A DNA stretch of 40,754 nt from AEGEAN-183 sp964614345. Lineage in GTDB: Bacteria > Pseudomonadota > Gammaproteobacteria > Magnimaribacterales > Magnimaribacteraceae. Location of the stretch: contig CAZTLP010000010.1 of assembly GCA_964614345.1 (NCBI GenBank), positions 1 to 40,754 of the forward strand. The letters are read 5' to 3'. Both the position numbers and the translations under genes were made by a program. Position 1 is the first letter of the stretch; every line of letters starts with the position of its first letter. This document shows positions 1-6,892 of the stretch, in pieces. The notes under the pieces are model-generated. The model had not been told where the DNA came from and did no database searches. It was given only the letters and a program-made list of their open reading frames with translations.

Positions 1-1937
1 GAAAATTCATTTTTGTATCTAACAGGCACAAGTTCTTCGATGAATCTATTTCTATCATCTAAAAGCGCACTAGCTTGTGCGATTACATAATCTCCTTCTT
101 CAATAGCAGATAGGTACTCAAATTCATCCGTTACTTTCCCTTCTTTGGCTTTCCTAAATGGGCTTTCTAAGAAACCATATTCATTTGTTCTAGCAAAAGC
201 AGCAAGAGAGTTTATCAAGCCAATATTAGGTCCTTCTGGTGTCTCTATAGGGCAAACTCTGCCGTAGTGAGTTGGATGTACATCTCTTACCTCAAAACCA
301 GCCCTTTCTCTAGTCAGGCCGCCAGGTCCTAAAGCAGAAACCCTTCTTTTGTGAGTAATTTCTGCCAAAGGATTCACTTGTTCCATAAATTGGGATAACT
401 GACTAGACCCAAAGAATTCTTTTATAGCGGCTGAAACAGGTTTTGCATTAATTAGATCTTGCGGTCCTAAATCATCTGCTTCCGCTGTTGTTAATCTTTC
501 CCTAACTGCTCTTTCAACTCGAATCAAACCTATTCTATATTGGTTAGAAACCATCTCCCCAACTGATCTAACTCGTCTATTGCCTAAATGATCTATATCG
601 TCTACTTGTTCTTTACCATTCCTGATCGCAACTAGAGTTTTTAATGAATCTACAATATCTTCTTTTTCAAGAACACTATTTCCCTCGATCGAAGGTCTAG
701 ATAATCTTTTATTAAATTTCATCCTACCTACATTTGAAAGATCATATCTATCAGGATTAAAGAATAGGCTTTGAAATAAGGTTGTGGCCGCCTCTTTTGT
801 TGGAGGTTCGCCCGGTCTCATCATCCTATATATTTCAACTAGAGCTTCTATTTCGTTTGTAGTTGAATCTGCTCTGAGGGTATCAGACATATATGGACCA
901 GATTCCAAGTCATTAATGTAAAGAGTTTCTACTTCTTTTAAACCCAAAGACTTAATGGTTGATAAAACCTCTTCATCTATCAAGGTGTTGCATGCTAAGG
1001 CAATCTCGCCTGTTGTTTTATCTACGATATCCTTAGCAAGGACTAGGGATTCAAGGTCATTTTGATCGTAATCTAAATGTTTAATTTTGGCGCTTTCAAT
1101 TTTTCTAATGTGTCTTGCGCTTATTCTTTCTCCCTTCTTAACAATAACTTCACTTTTAGATTTAATATCTATTGGGGTGATTTTCCCCATTAATCTCTTT
1201 GGTACTAATTGAAGTTGAAAGACGTTGTTTGGTTTTATCTTAAAAGTTTCTGTTTCGTAGAAATTTTCTAAGATTTCTTGGTTAGAAAACTCTAAAGCTT
1301 TAAGTAAAATTGAAGCGAAGAGCTTTCTTCTTCTGTCTATTCTGACATACACGAGATCTTTTGCATCGAACTCGAAGTCCAACCAAGAGCCTCTGTAAGG
1401 AATTATACGAGCACCATATAAAACTTTCCCCGATGCATGGCTTTTTCCTTTATCGTGATCAAAGAATAATCCAGGTGAACGATGTAACTGAGAAACAACT
1501 ACTCTTTCAGTCCCATTAATTACAAAGGTTCCATGATCTGTCATCAAAGGCACTGTACCCATGTATACTTTTTGGGATTTGCCTTCTTTTAACTTCTCTG
1601 TGTCCTTATCTATAAAGAAAAGATCGCAGTTAAGGTGAAGAGAAGCTTCATAGGTAATTCCTTTTAACTTACATTCCCTTTCATCAAATATAGGCTCTCC
1701 TAATTCATAACTAGAAAATTCCATTCGTGCATTTCCATTGTGACTTTCAATAGGAAAAATAGAGTTCAAAACTAACTCCAAACCCTGTCTTTTCCTTTTT
1801 AAAGGATCAACTTCTCTTTGAAGAAAGTGTTCATAAGATTCTAATTGTGTAGCTAAAAGATTAGGTAAATCCATAACGCTTGAAATCTTTTCAAAGCTAC
1901 GCCTTACTCTTTTCTTTTCAGTGTAAGAAAATGCCAT
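1..1937 (-). CDS. rpoB: RNA polymerase beta subunit, N-terminal ~645 residues (3' end outside window)
   Basis: Catalytic-core subunit of RNA polymerase. The frame enters from the window edge and begins at the ATG at 1935-1937, preceded by AGAGG on the minus strand. It reads as a beta subunit from the first residues (MAFSYTEKKRVRR) through MRPGEPPT, the rifampicin-pocket segment GSSQLSQFM, THKRR, RDVHPTHYGR and ETPEGPNIGL. It stops roughly at E. coli residue 645, so about half of the protein is missing, by truncation at the window edge only. The two residues equivalent to E. coli D516 and N518 are Glu (codon 381-383) and Val (375-377). It is the last visible gene of the tuf–secE–nusG–rplKAJL operon; only 41 bp separate it from rplL, far shorter than the E. 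coli spacer with its attenuator. Confidence 0.98.
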   Translation of the reverse strand, partial: MAFSYTEKKRVRRSFEKISSVMDLPNLLATQLESYEHFLQREVDPLKRKRQGLELVLNSIFPIESHNGNARMEFSSYELGEPIFDERECKLKGITYEASLHLNCDLFFIDKDTEKLKEGKSQKVYMGTVPLMTDHGTFVINGTERVVVSQLHRSPGLFFDHDKGKSHASGKVLYGARIIPYRGSWLDFEFDAKDLVYVRIDRRRKLFASILLKALEFSNQEILENFYETETFKIKPNNVFQLQLVPKRLMGKITPIDIKSKSEVIVKKGERISARHIRKIESAKIKHLDYDQNDLESLVLAKDIVDKTTGEIALACNTLIDEEVLSTIKSLGLKEVETLYINDLESGPYMSDTLRADSTTNEIEALVEIYRMMRPGEPPTKEAATTLFQSLFFNPDRYDLSNVGRMKFNKRLSRPSIEGNSVLEKEDIVDSLKTLVAIRNGKEQVDDIDHLGNRRVRSVGEMVSNQYRIGLIRVERAVRERLTTAEADDLGPQDLINAKPVSAAIKEFFGSSQLSQFMEQVNPLAEITHKRRVSALGPGGLTRERAGFEVRDVHPTHYGRVCPIETPEGPNIGLINSLAAFARTNEYGFLESPFRKAKEGKVTDEFEYLSAIEEGDYVIAQASALLDDRNRFIEELVPVRYKNEF

Positions 1938-1978
1938 AAATACCTCTTTTTAATTTAAAAATTATTAATTATTAATGG

Positions 1979-2362
1979 TTATTTAAATTCTGCTTTAGCT
2001 CCCGCTTCCTCAAGCTGTTTAGCATATTCATCAGCTTCTGTTTTTTTAATTCCTTCCTTAATAACTGAAGGAGCTTCATCAACTAGACCTTTAGCATCTT
2101 TAAGACCTAAACCCGTTATTGCTCTGACTGCTTTAATCACATCGACTTTCTTATCTCCTACTTCTGATAAATGAAGGTCTCCAGTTGCGTCTTCGGCTTC
2201 GCCTGCATCGTCTGCTTCGCCCTGCACAGGAGCAGCTGCTGCAGCTACCGGTGCTGCCGCGGAAACACCAAATTTTTCTTCCATAGCCTCAATTAAATCA
2301 ACTATGTCCATCACACTCATTTCAGAAATAGCTTCTAAAATTTCTTCTTTGCTTAATGCCAT
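1979..2362 (-). CDS. rplL: 50S ribosomal protein L7/L12
   Basis: Stalk protein that recruits translational GTPases and forms dimers on L10. The 127-residue length is near the family norm (about 121). It has the N-terminal dimerisation helix region (KEEILEAISEMSVMDIVDLIEAMEEKFGV), an Ala-rich hinge at about 35-47, and the C-terminal domain with VIKAVRAITGLGLKDAKGLV. The segment between hinge and C-terminal domain is unusual: the widely conserved EKTEFDVxL stretch is replaced by an acidic run (about residues 48-62, EADDAGEAEDATGDLHL). Start is the ATG at 2360-2362, 27 bp after rplJ, with a weak GGAG. It is the usual partner of L10, and its level is expected to follow the rplJ leader. Confidence 0.97.
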   Translation of the reverse strand: MALSKEEILEAISEMSVMDIVDLIEAMEEKFGVSAAAPVAAAAAPVQGEADDAGEAEDATGDLHLSEVGDKKVDVIKAVRAITGLGLKDAKGLVDEAPSVIKEGIKKTEADEYAKQLEEAGAKAEFK

Positions 2363-2389
2363 TTTTTATTCTCCAATAAATTTATAAAA

Positions 2390-2923
2390 TTAAGATTCAG
2401 CCTGTATTTTTTGTTGCCTAACTTCTGCTAAAGTTCTAGTTAATTTACTAGGGATTTCATTCAACAACGAAACCAACTTAACTAGAGGAGCATTTAATAG
2501 ACCAGCTAACTGGGCTATAGCTTCTTCCTTATTAGGAAGATTTGCTATATCGCTTAATCTACTTAACTCCATTAAAGAATCTCCCATAGAAAGACCCTTA
2601 ACTACAAAATTGGAATTAACTTTATTAAAGTTTTTTGCCAATTTGGCAGCACTAGCATGATCATCTAAAGAAAATGCTAATATAGTTGGACCAACCAAAA
2701 GCTCATCAAAACAAGAAAATTTAGTGTCGCTTAAAGCTCTTTTAGCTAAAGTATTTCTAATAACTTTTAAATGAACAGAAGAATTCCTAGCCTCTTCTCT
2801 CAATTTAGTTAATTCAGAAACAGAAGTGCCGTGATAATCGGCTGCTACGGCTGAAACAGCTTTATTTGCTATTTCATTTAGCTCTTTCACTGCTAATTTC
2901 TTATCATCAATGCGCATTGGCAT
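2390..2923 (-). CDS. rplJ: 50S ribosomal protein L10
   Basis: Base of the ribosomal stalk; its C-terminal helix carries L7/L12 dimers and the L10–L12 complex represses its own mRNA. The 177-residue length is normal. Typical pieces: an N-terminal RNA-binding domain with VSAVAADYHGTSVSELTKLR and VIRNTLAKRAL, then LVGPTILAF, and a charged C-terminal tail. The first ATG (2923) has a full AGGAGG (2932-2937) eight bases upstream; an in-frame ATG six bases later (MRIDDKK) is the alternative start. The 191-bp gap upstream holds a structured leader that probably mediates autoregulation. Confidence 0.97.
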   Translation of the reverse strand: MPMRIDDKKLAVKELNEIANKAVSAVAADYHGTSVSELTKLREEARNSSVHLKVIRNTLAKRALSDTKFSCFDELLVGPTILAFSLDDHASAAKLAKNFNKVNSNFVVKGLSMGDSLMELSRLSDIANLPNKEEAIAQLAGLLNAPLVKLVSLLNEIPSKLTRTLAEVRQQKIQAES

Positions 2924-3114
2924 TATCTTATCCTCCTCTAACTAAAAATTTTTTAGTTAGAAAATTGGATGCAAAAACATAACTTTCGTTATGATCACTT
3001 CCATCTGCGTAGGCCTTCATAATTAAGTAAAACAAATGTTCTACACCTACGGTCTTTGATAGATGCGAATTAACCGCACCTTACCTAAGAATTTAATTAC
3101 ATATATATTCATCT
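2924..3114 (-). promoter_or_regulatory. rplJ (L10) mRNA leader with nested hairpins
   Basis: The only large spacer inside the ribosomal operon, in the place of the known L10 autoregulatory leader. Read on the minus strand it shows, in order: an outer stem CGTAGG/CCTACG (3046-3051 with 3008-3013) enclosing GTAGAAC-ATTT-GTTTTAC (3044-3027) with a large one-sided internal loop, which suits a kink-turn-like L10 site; a second hairpin CATAAC-GAAA-GTTATG (2993-2978) with a GNRA loop, flanked by a short TGGA/TCCA stem; and an 11-bp near-perfect palindrome CTAACTAAAAA (2938-2960) ending one or two bases from the AGGAGG of rplJ. The last could mask or expose the ribosome-binding site. Structures are seen by eye; the regulatory role is taken from E. 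coli. Confidence 0.75.
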
Positions 3115-3804
3115 CTAAAAACTCAGCGAAGCCATGTCTAATTCAATACCTGCTCCCATGGTTGAAGTTATAGATAATTTCTTTATGAAAACACCTTTAG
3201 AAGAAGCAGGTTTATTTCTTTTTAGATCAGTCAACAAGGTTTCTATGTTTTGTTGAATTTGTTCCGAACTATAAGAAAGATCACCTATTCTCCCATGAAT
3301 AATTCCACTCTTGTCTGCCCGATATCTAATCTGTCCGGCCTTTGCATTTTTAACTGCCTTTCCTATATCTTTAGTTACAGTACCTGTTTTAGGATTAGGC
3401 ATTGTGCCTTTTGGACCTAATATTTTTCCTAAAGGACTAACTAATTTCATAGTATCTGGTGTAGCAATTACAACATCAAAATCATCTTCACCTTTTTTAA
3501 TCTTCTCAGATAAATCTTCCATTCCAACGGCGTCAGCTCCTGCTTCCATAGCCTCTTGAGCCTGTTCTGTCTCAGCAAAAACAGCGACTTTAGTAGTTTT
3601 TCCTGTTCCTGCTGGAAGAGAAATTGCACTCCTTACGGTTTGATCAGATTTTGAGGTATCTATTCCCAAATTTATAGCTACATCTACTGATTCTTCAAAG
3701 TTAGATTTAGGTCCAGATTTTAAGAATTCAACAGCCTCGCTGACAGAATATTTTTTTTCTTCACGAGTAGCTAAATACTCTTGTCTTTTAGTTAATTTTG
3801 CCAT
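3115..3804 (-). CDS. rplA: 50S ribosomal protein L1
   Basis: L1 stalk protein that helps release deacylated tRNA from the E site; in many bacteria it also represses the rplK–rplA mRNA. At 229 residues it is close to the E. coli length (234). Recognisable blocks: FLKSGPKSNFEESVDVAINL, an RSAISLPAGTGKT-type segment, LGKILGPKGTMPNPKTGTV and GQIRYRADKSGIIHGRIG. Its ATG overlaps the rplK stop by one base (TAATG), implying translational coupling. There is no promoter-like sequence between rplK and rplA. Confidence 0.98.
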   Translation of the reverse strand: MAKLTKRQEYLATREEKKYSVSEAVEFLKSGPKSNFEESVDVAINLGIDTSKSDQTVRSAISLPAGTGKTTKVAVFAETEQAQEAMEAGADAVGMEDLSEKIKKGEDDFDVVIATPDTMKLVSPLGKILGPKGTMPNPKTGTVTKDIGKAVKNAKAGQIRYRADKSGIIHGRIGDLSYSSEQIQQNIETLLTDLKRNKPASSKGVFIKKLSITSTMGAGIELDMASLSF

Positions 3805-4232
3805 TACCCCTTTACCTCAATTCCAGCACTTCTTGCGCTTCCCTCTAGTGTTCTAACTGCTGCATCCATGTCAGAGGCAGTAAGATCAGGATCTTTAATT
3901 TTTGCTATCTCTTCTAGTTGAGCTCTACTCACTTTTCCTACTTTTAAACTGTTTGGCGTTCCACTGCCTTTCTGTAATCCTGCAGCTTTCTTAATCAAGA
4001 CAGATGCTGGAGTAGTCTTCACAATGAAATCAAAAGACTTATCTTCATAAACAGTTATTACCACAGGAACTGGTAACCCCTTTTCCATATCGTTAGTTTT
4101 AGCATTAAAGGCATTGCAGAAATCCATTAAATTTAATCCGTGCTGACCTAGAGCAGGACCTACAGGAGGACTAGGAGAAGCTGAACCTGCTGGAACCTGT
4201 AGTTTTATATATCCATCAATTTGTTTTGCCAT
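3804..4232 (-). CDS. rplK: 50S ribosomal protein L11
   Basis: Binds the GTPase-associated centre of 23S rRNA and is required for the RelA-dependent stringent response. The 142 residues match the family exactly. Motifs: the N-terminal IKLQVPAGSASPSPPVGPALGQHGLNL core (residues about 8-34, with the Pro-rich hinge), FIVKTTPASVLIKKAAGL, and C-terminal LEGSARSAGIEV. Its start codon overlaps the nusG stop by one base (TAATG), as rplA does with rplK, so nusG–rplK–rplA form a coupled trio. Confidence 0.98.
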   Translation of the reverse strand: MAKQIDGYIKLQVPAGSASPSPPVGPALGQHGLNLMDFCNAFNAKTNDMEKGLPVPVVITVYEDKSFDFIVKTTPASVLIKKAAGLQKGSGTPNSLKVGKVSRAQLEEIAKIKDPDLTASDMDAAVRTLEGSARSAGIEVKG

Positions 4233-4765
4233 TATGCTTTCTCTATCTGACTAAATTCCAATTCAACAGGGGTCGACCTTCCAAATATAAGTACAGCAAC
4301 TCTTACCTTACTCTTCTCATAATTAACCTCTTCGACCGCACCGCTGAAATCATTAAAAGGCCCATCAATTACTCTAACCATTTCTCCTGGTTCAAAAGTT
4401 ATTTTTGGTTTAGCTATTTCTGCTCCATGTTCTAACTGTTGCATAATGCCTTTAGCTTCTGCTTCACTAATTGGAGTAGGCTTGTCTTTGGAGCCTCCAA
4501 TGAAACCCATGACCCTGGGCGTATCTTTAACTAAATGCCAAGTAGAATCATTCAATTCCATTTTTACTAGCACATACCCAGGAAAAAATTTTCTTTGGAT
4601 CCTTCTTTCTTGACCCCCTCTCAGTTCAACCACTTCTTCTGAAGGAACCATAATTTCTCCAAAATTTTCTTCCATACTAAATCTTTCTATTCTCTCCAAT
4701 AGAGCTTCACGAACTTTATTCTCATAACCGGAGTAAGCGTGAATTACATACCATTCCATAGCCAT
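4232..4765 (-). CDS. nusG: transcription elongation/antitermination factor NusG
   Basis: NusG binds RNA polymerase, suppresses pausing, and links it to Rho or to the ribosome through S10. The NGN domain is clear (EWYVIHAYSGYENKVREAL near the start; RKFFPGYVLVKM; VMGFIGG), followed by a C-terminal KOW domain (FEPGEMVRVIDGPFNDFSG) and the usual end VELEFSQIEKA. A longer frame starting at 4819 would read into secE and adds no conserved sequence. The ATG at 4763-4765, two bases after the secE stop, gives 177 residues, the family length; ATG 4759 is a second option. The SD for this start lies inside the last secE codons (AGGA). Confidence 0.96.
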   Translation of the reverse strand: MAMEWYVIHAYSGYENKVREALLERIERFSMEENFGEIMVPSEEVVELRGGQERRIQRKFFPGYVLVKMELNDSTWHLVKDTPRVMGFIGGSKDKPTPISEAEAKGIMQQLEHGAEIAKPKITFEPGEMVRVIDGPFNDFSGAVEEVNYEKSKVRVAVLIFGRSTPVELEFSQIEKA

Positions 4766-4767
4766 AT

Positions 4768-5127
4768 TTATCCTAGTAAAGCGGCAGTTACCCAACCAAA
4801 TAAAGAATCCAAGCCCCAAAGTATTAGACCGGCGATTGTTATGGCTACTATTACGATTAAAGTAGTTTGAGTAGTCTCAATTCTTGTTGGCCAAATTACT
4901 CTTCTTATTTCAGTTCTTGATTCTAAAATTAATTTTAAAGCCCCCTTTCCTTCTGAAGTTGTTATTAATATGGCTGTCGAAATAGCAAGAAGTACTATCA
5001 CTCCTAAGACTCTATACAGAAGAGGTTCTAGAGAGTAATAAGAATTACCATAAATAGCTAAAGCTATAAAAAGAAGACCTAATAACCAACGTAAATAATT
5101 CTGCATAGATCCTAAGCTAACTTCCAT
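4768..5127 (-). CDS. secE: preprotein translocase subunit SecE
   Basis: Small essential subunit of the SecYEG channel in the inner membrane. The 119-residue protein has three hydrophobic segments (about 13-27, 36-56, 90-110), as in E. coli. The amphipathic cytosolic region that clamps SecY is recognisable: ESRTEIRRVIWPTRIETTQTTL. ATG 5127 has no clear SD; ATG 5106 (MQNYLRWLL) is a possible alternative. It sits directly after tRNA-Trp (36 bp) and two bases before nusG. Confidence 0.95.
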   Translation of the reverse strand: MEVSLGSMQNYLRWLLGLLFIALAIYGNSYYSLEPLLYRVLGVIVLLAISTAILITTSEGKGALKLILESRTEIRRVIWPTRIETTQTTLIVIVAITIAGLILWGLDSLFGWVTAALLG

Positions 5128-5163
5128 TTTTCATTTCTTGCCTTTTAAGCTCTGAGCTCAAGC

Positions 5164-5239
5164 TGGCAGGCCAGGAGGGAATCGAACCCCCAACCTGTGG
5201 TTTTGGAGACCACCGCTCTGCCAATTGAGCTACTGGCCT
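5164..5239 (-). tRNA. trpT: tRNA-Trp (CCA anticodon)
   Basis: Complete cloverleaf on the minus strand: acceptor AGGCCAG/CTGGCCT, D stem GCTC/GAGC, anticodon stem GTGGT/ACCAC with loop CTCCAAA (anticodon CCA), T stem GGGGG/CCCTC around TTCGATT, discriminator G and an encoded CCA end (5164-5166). Total 76 nt. Its first base (A, 5239) is the middle base of the tuf stop codon TAG (5240-5238), so gene and tRNA overlap by two bases. It must be cut out of the tuf–secE transcript. Confidence 0.98.
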
Positions 5240-6422
5240 ACTCAATAATTTTAGAAACTACCCCAGAACCTACAGTTCGTCCGCCTTCTCTAATAGCAAA
5301 GTTCATTCCTTCTTCCATTGCTACAGGAGAAATCAGTTCCACGGATATACTCAAATCATCTCCAGGCATGACCATTTCAACTTCAGAAGGAAGCTCGACA
5401 GCTCCCGTTACATCAGTTGTTCTAACATAGAATTGAGGTCTATAGCCTTTAAAGAAAGGTGTGTGCCTTCCCCCTTCTTCTTTGGTTAAAACATAGATTT
5501 GAGCTTCAAACTTGGTATGAGGCGTAATAGATCCTGGTTTTGCTAGAACTTGACCTCTTTCAACGCCATCTCTTTCAGTTCCTCTTAGAAGAATACCGAC
5601 ATTTTCTCCGGCTTTACCTTCGTCCAGAAGCTTTCTAAACATCTCAACACCAGTACAAGTTGTTTTGCTGGTTTCTCTTATACCAACAATCTCTATTTCT
5701 TCATTAACCTTTACTTCACCTCTTTCAATTCTTCCAGTAACTACAGTACCTCTGCCTTGAATAGTAAAAATATCTTCTATGGGCATTAAGAAAGGTTTAT
5801 CAAGCTCTCTTACTGGTTCGGGTATAAAAGAATCTAAAGAACCCACAAGTTCTTTAATCTTTTCAACATTTTCAGCATCCCCTTCGAGGGCTTTCAAAGC
5901 CGAGCCTGTTATTATTGGCGTATCATCACCTGGAAATTCATATTCAGTAAGAAGGTCTCTGACTTCCATTTCTACAAGCTCTATAAGCTCAGCATCATCT
6001 ACCTGGTCGGCTTTGTTCAAAAACACAACAATATGCTGTACCCCAACCTGTCTTGCTAAAAGAATGTGCTCTCTAGTTTGAGGCATCGGACCATCAGCAG
6101 CACTTACCACCAGAATTGCTCCATCCATCTGGGCAGCTCCAGTAATCATATTTTTTACATAATCAGCGTGACCAGGGCAATCCACATGCGCATAGTGTCT
6201 AGTTTCAGAGTCATACTCAACATGAGATGTAGCTATAGTAATTCCTCTTTCTTTCTCTTCAGGAGCATTATCTATACCCGCAAAGTCTGTAAAATCAGAC
6301 CCATAAGCCTCTGAGCTTACTTTTGTTAAAGCAGCTGTAAGGGTTGTCTTACCATGATCAACATGACCTATAGTGCCCACATTCACATGGGGCTTGGTTC
6401 TTTCAAATTTTTGTTTCGACAT
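5238..6422 (-). CDS. tuf: translation elongation factor Tu
   Basis: GTPase that delivers aminoacyl-tRNA to the ribosome. The 394-residue length equals E. coli EF-Tu. G motifs are intact: GHVDHGKT (19-26), RGITI, DCPGH (81-85), NKAD (136-139). The C-terminal domains end in the usual GSGVVSKIIE. A start at 6422 is supported by AGGA upstream. It follows tRNA-Thr by 30 bp and its TAG stop runs into tRNA-Trp, so all are co-transcribed from the promoter at 6658-6686. RNase P maturation of tRNA-Trp would cut within the stop codon. Confidence 0.99.
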   Translation of the reverse strand: MSKQKFERTKPHVNVGTIGHVDHGKTTLTAALTKVSSEAYGSDFTDFAGIDNAPEEKERGITIATSHVEYDSETRHYAHVDCPGHADYVKNMITGAAQMDGAILVVSAADGPMPQTREHILLARQVGVQHIVVFLNKADQVDDAELIELVEMEVRDLLTEYEFPGDDTPIITGSALKALEGDAENVEKIKELVGSLDSFIPEPVRELDKPFLMPIEDIFTIQGRGTVVTGRIERGEVKVNEEIEIVGIRETSKTTCTGVEMFRKLLDEGKAGENVGILLRGTERDGVERGQVLAKPGSITPHTKFEAQIYVLTKEEGGRHTPFFKGYRPQFYVRTTDVTGAVELPSEVEMVMPGDDLSISVELISPVAMEEGMNFAIREGGRTVGSGVVSKIIE

Positions 6423-6452
6423 TTTTTTTCCTATTCAATAAGCATTTTTATC

Positions 6453-6528
<76 letters not shown>

Positions 6529-6560
6529 CAAAACCTTAGTTTCATTGACTTTCAGGGTAG

Positions 6561-6584
6561 AAAAGAGCGTTCCGAATAAACGGA
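6561..6584 (-). promoter_or_regulatory. boxB/boxA-like antitermination element in the tuf operon leader
   Basis: On the minus strand, about 65 bases after the predicted transcription start and 33 before tRNA-Thr, a small hairpin TCCG-TTTATT-CGGA (6584-6571) is followed at once by CGCTCTTTT (6569-6561). The latter matches seven of nine positions of the rrn boxA TGCTCTTTA. Order and spacing (hairpin, then boxA) are those of rRNA leader antiterminators. The match is by eye and the element is short, so it is a candidate only. Confidence 0.35.
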
Positions 6585-6657
6585 TAAGAATAACCTTAAT
6601 AACTTACAAAGTTAAAAATACAACGAAACCCACTAACAACCCAAAGCTCGGAGCGTG

Positions 6658-6686
6658 TTTATAGACCGTTTAGGCCTTTATTGCAA
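6658..6686 (-). promoter_or_regulatory. sigma70 promoter of the tRNA-Thr–tuf–secE–nusG–rpl–rpoB operon
   Basis: Minus strand TTGCAA (6686-6681), 17-bp spacer, TATAAA (6663-6658), followed by CACGCTCC. Hexamers and spacing are close to consensus and the GC-rich discriminator is typical of stable-RNA promoters under stringent control. Start is predicted near 6651, leaving a leader of about 120 nt before tRNA-Thr. No terminator is visible between tRNA-Tyr (6723) and this promoter, so read-through from tRNA-Tyr could add to it. Confidence 0.7.
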
Positions 6687-6722
6687 GTGTTTTTGAACAT
6701 TTTGAGAGTTAAATTCTCATGC

Positions 6723-6807
6723 TGGTGGAGGGGGCAGGATTCGAACCTGCGAAGCACGAGGCGGCAGATTTACAGTCTGCTGGGTTTGACCGCTCCCCAA
6801 CCCCTCC
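6723..6807 (-). tRNA. tyrT: tRNA-Tyr (GTA anticodon)
   Basis: 85-nt class II tRNA on the minus strand: acceptor GGAGGGG/CCCCTCC, discriminator A, encoded CCA (6723-6725), anticodon stem GCAGA/TCTGC with loop CTGTAAA (anticodon GTA), long variable arm, T arm GCAGG-TTCGAAT-CCTGC. In E. coli, tRNA-Tyr and tRNA-Gly lie between two tRNA-Thr genes ahead of tufB; here no tRNA-Gly is present and tRNA-Tyr has its own promoter. Confidence 0.97.
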
Positions 6808-6828
6808 TATAGCTTAAAATAGCGGGCA

Positions 6829-6857
6829 ATTCTGGAGCTCTCAGAATACCTTGTCAA
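6829..6857 (-). promoter_or_regulatory. promoter of tRNA-Tyr
   Basis: Minus strand TTGACA (6857-6852), 17-bp spacer, CAGAAT (6834-6829, four of six), then a GC-rich TGCCCGC discriminator, ending about 20 bp before the tRNA. The perfect -35 and the GC discriminator fit a stable-RNA promoter. Confidence 0.6.
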
Positions 6858-6879
6858 CTTAATTTGGTAGATTTGTTAT
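6851..6879 (+). promoter_or_regulatory. weak promoter of birA, -35 shared with tRNA-Tyr promoter
   Basis: Plus strand TTGTCA (6851-6856), 17-bp spacer, TGTTAT (6874-6879), 14 bp before the birA ATG. Its -35 hexamer is offset by one base from the TTGACA of the tRNA-Tyr promoter on the other strand (the shared sequence is TTGTCAA), so the two polymerases could not bind together. Confidence 0.35.
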
Positions 6880-6892
6880 GCTTTAGAAGAAA

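Noticed and set aside
4766..4819. Extended N-terminus of NusG
   Set aside because: It overlaps secE and has no family similarity; ATG 4765 gives the standard length.
6694..6720. TGAGA/TCTCA hairpin after tRNA-Tyr as a terminator
   Set aside because: Only five pairs and no T run, so termination here is unlikely.
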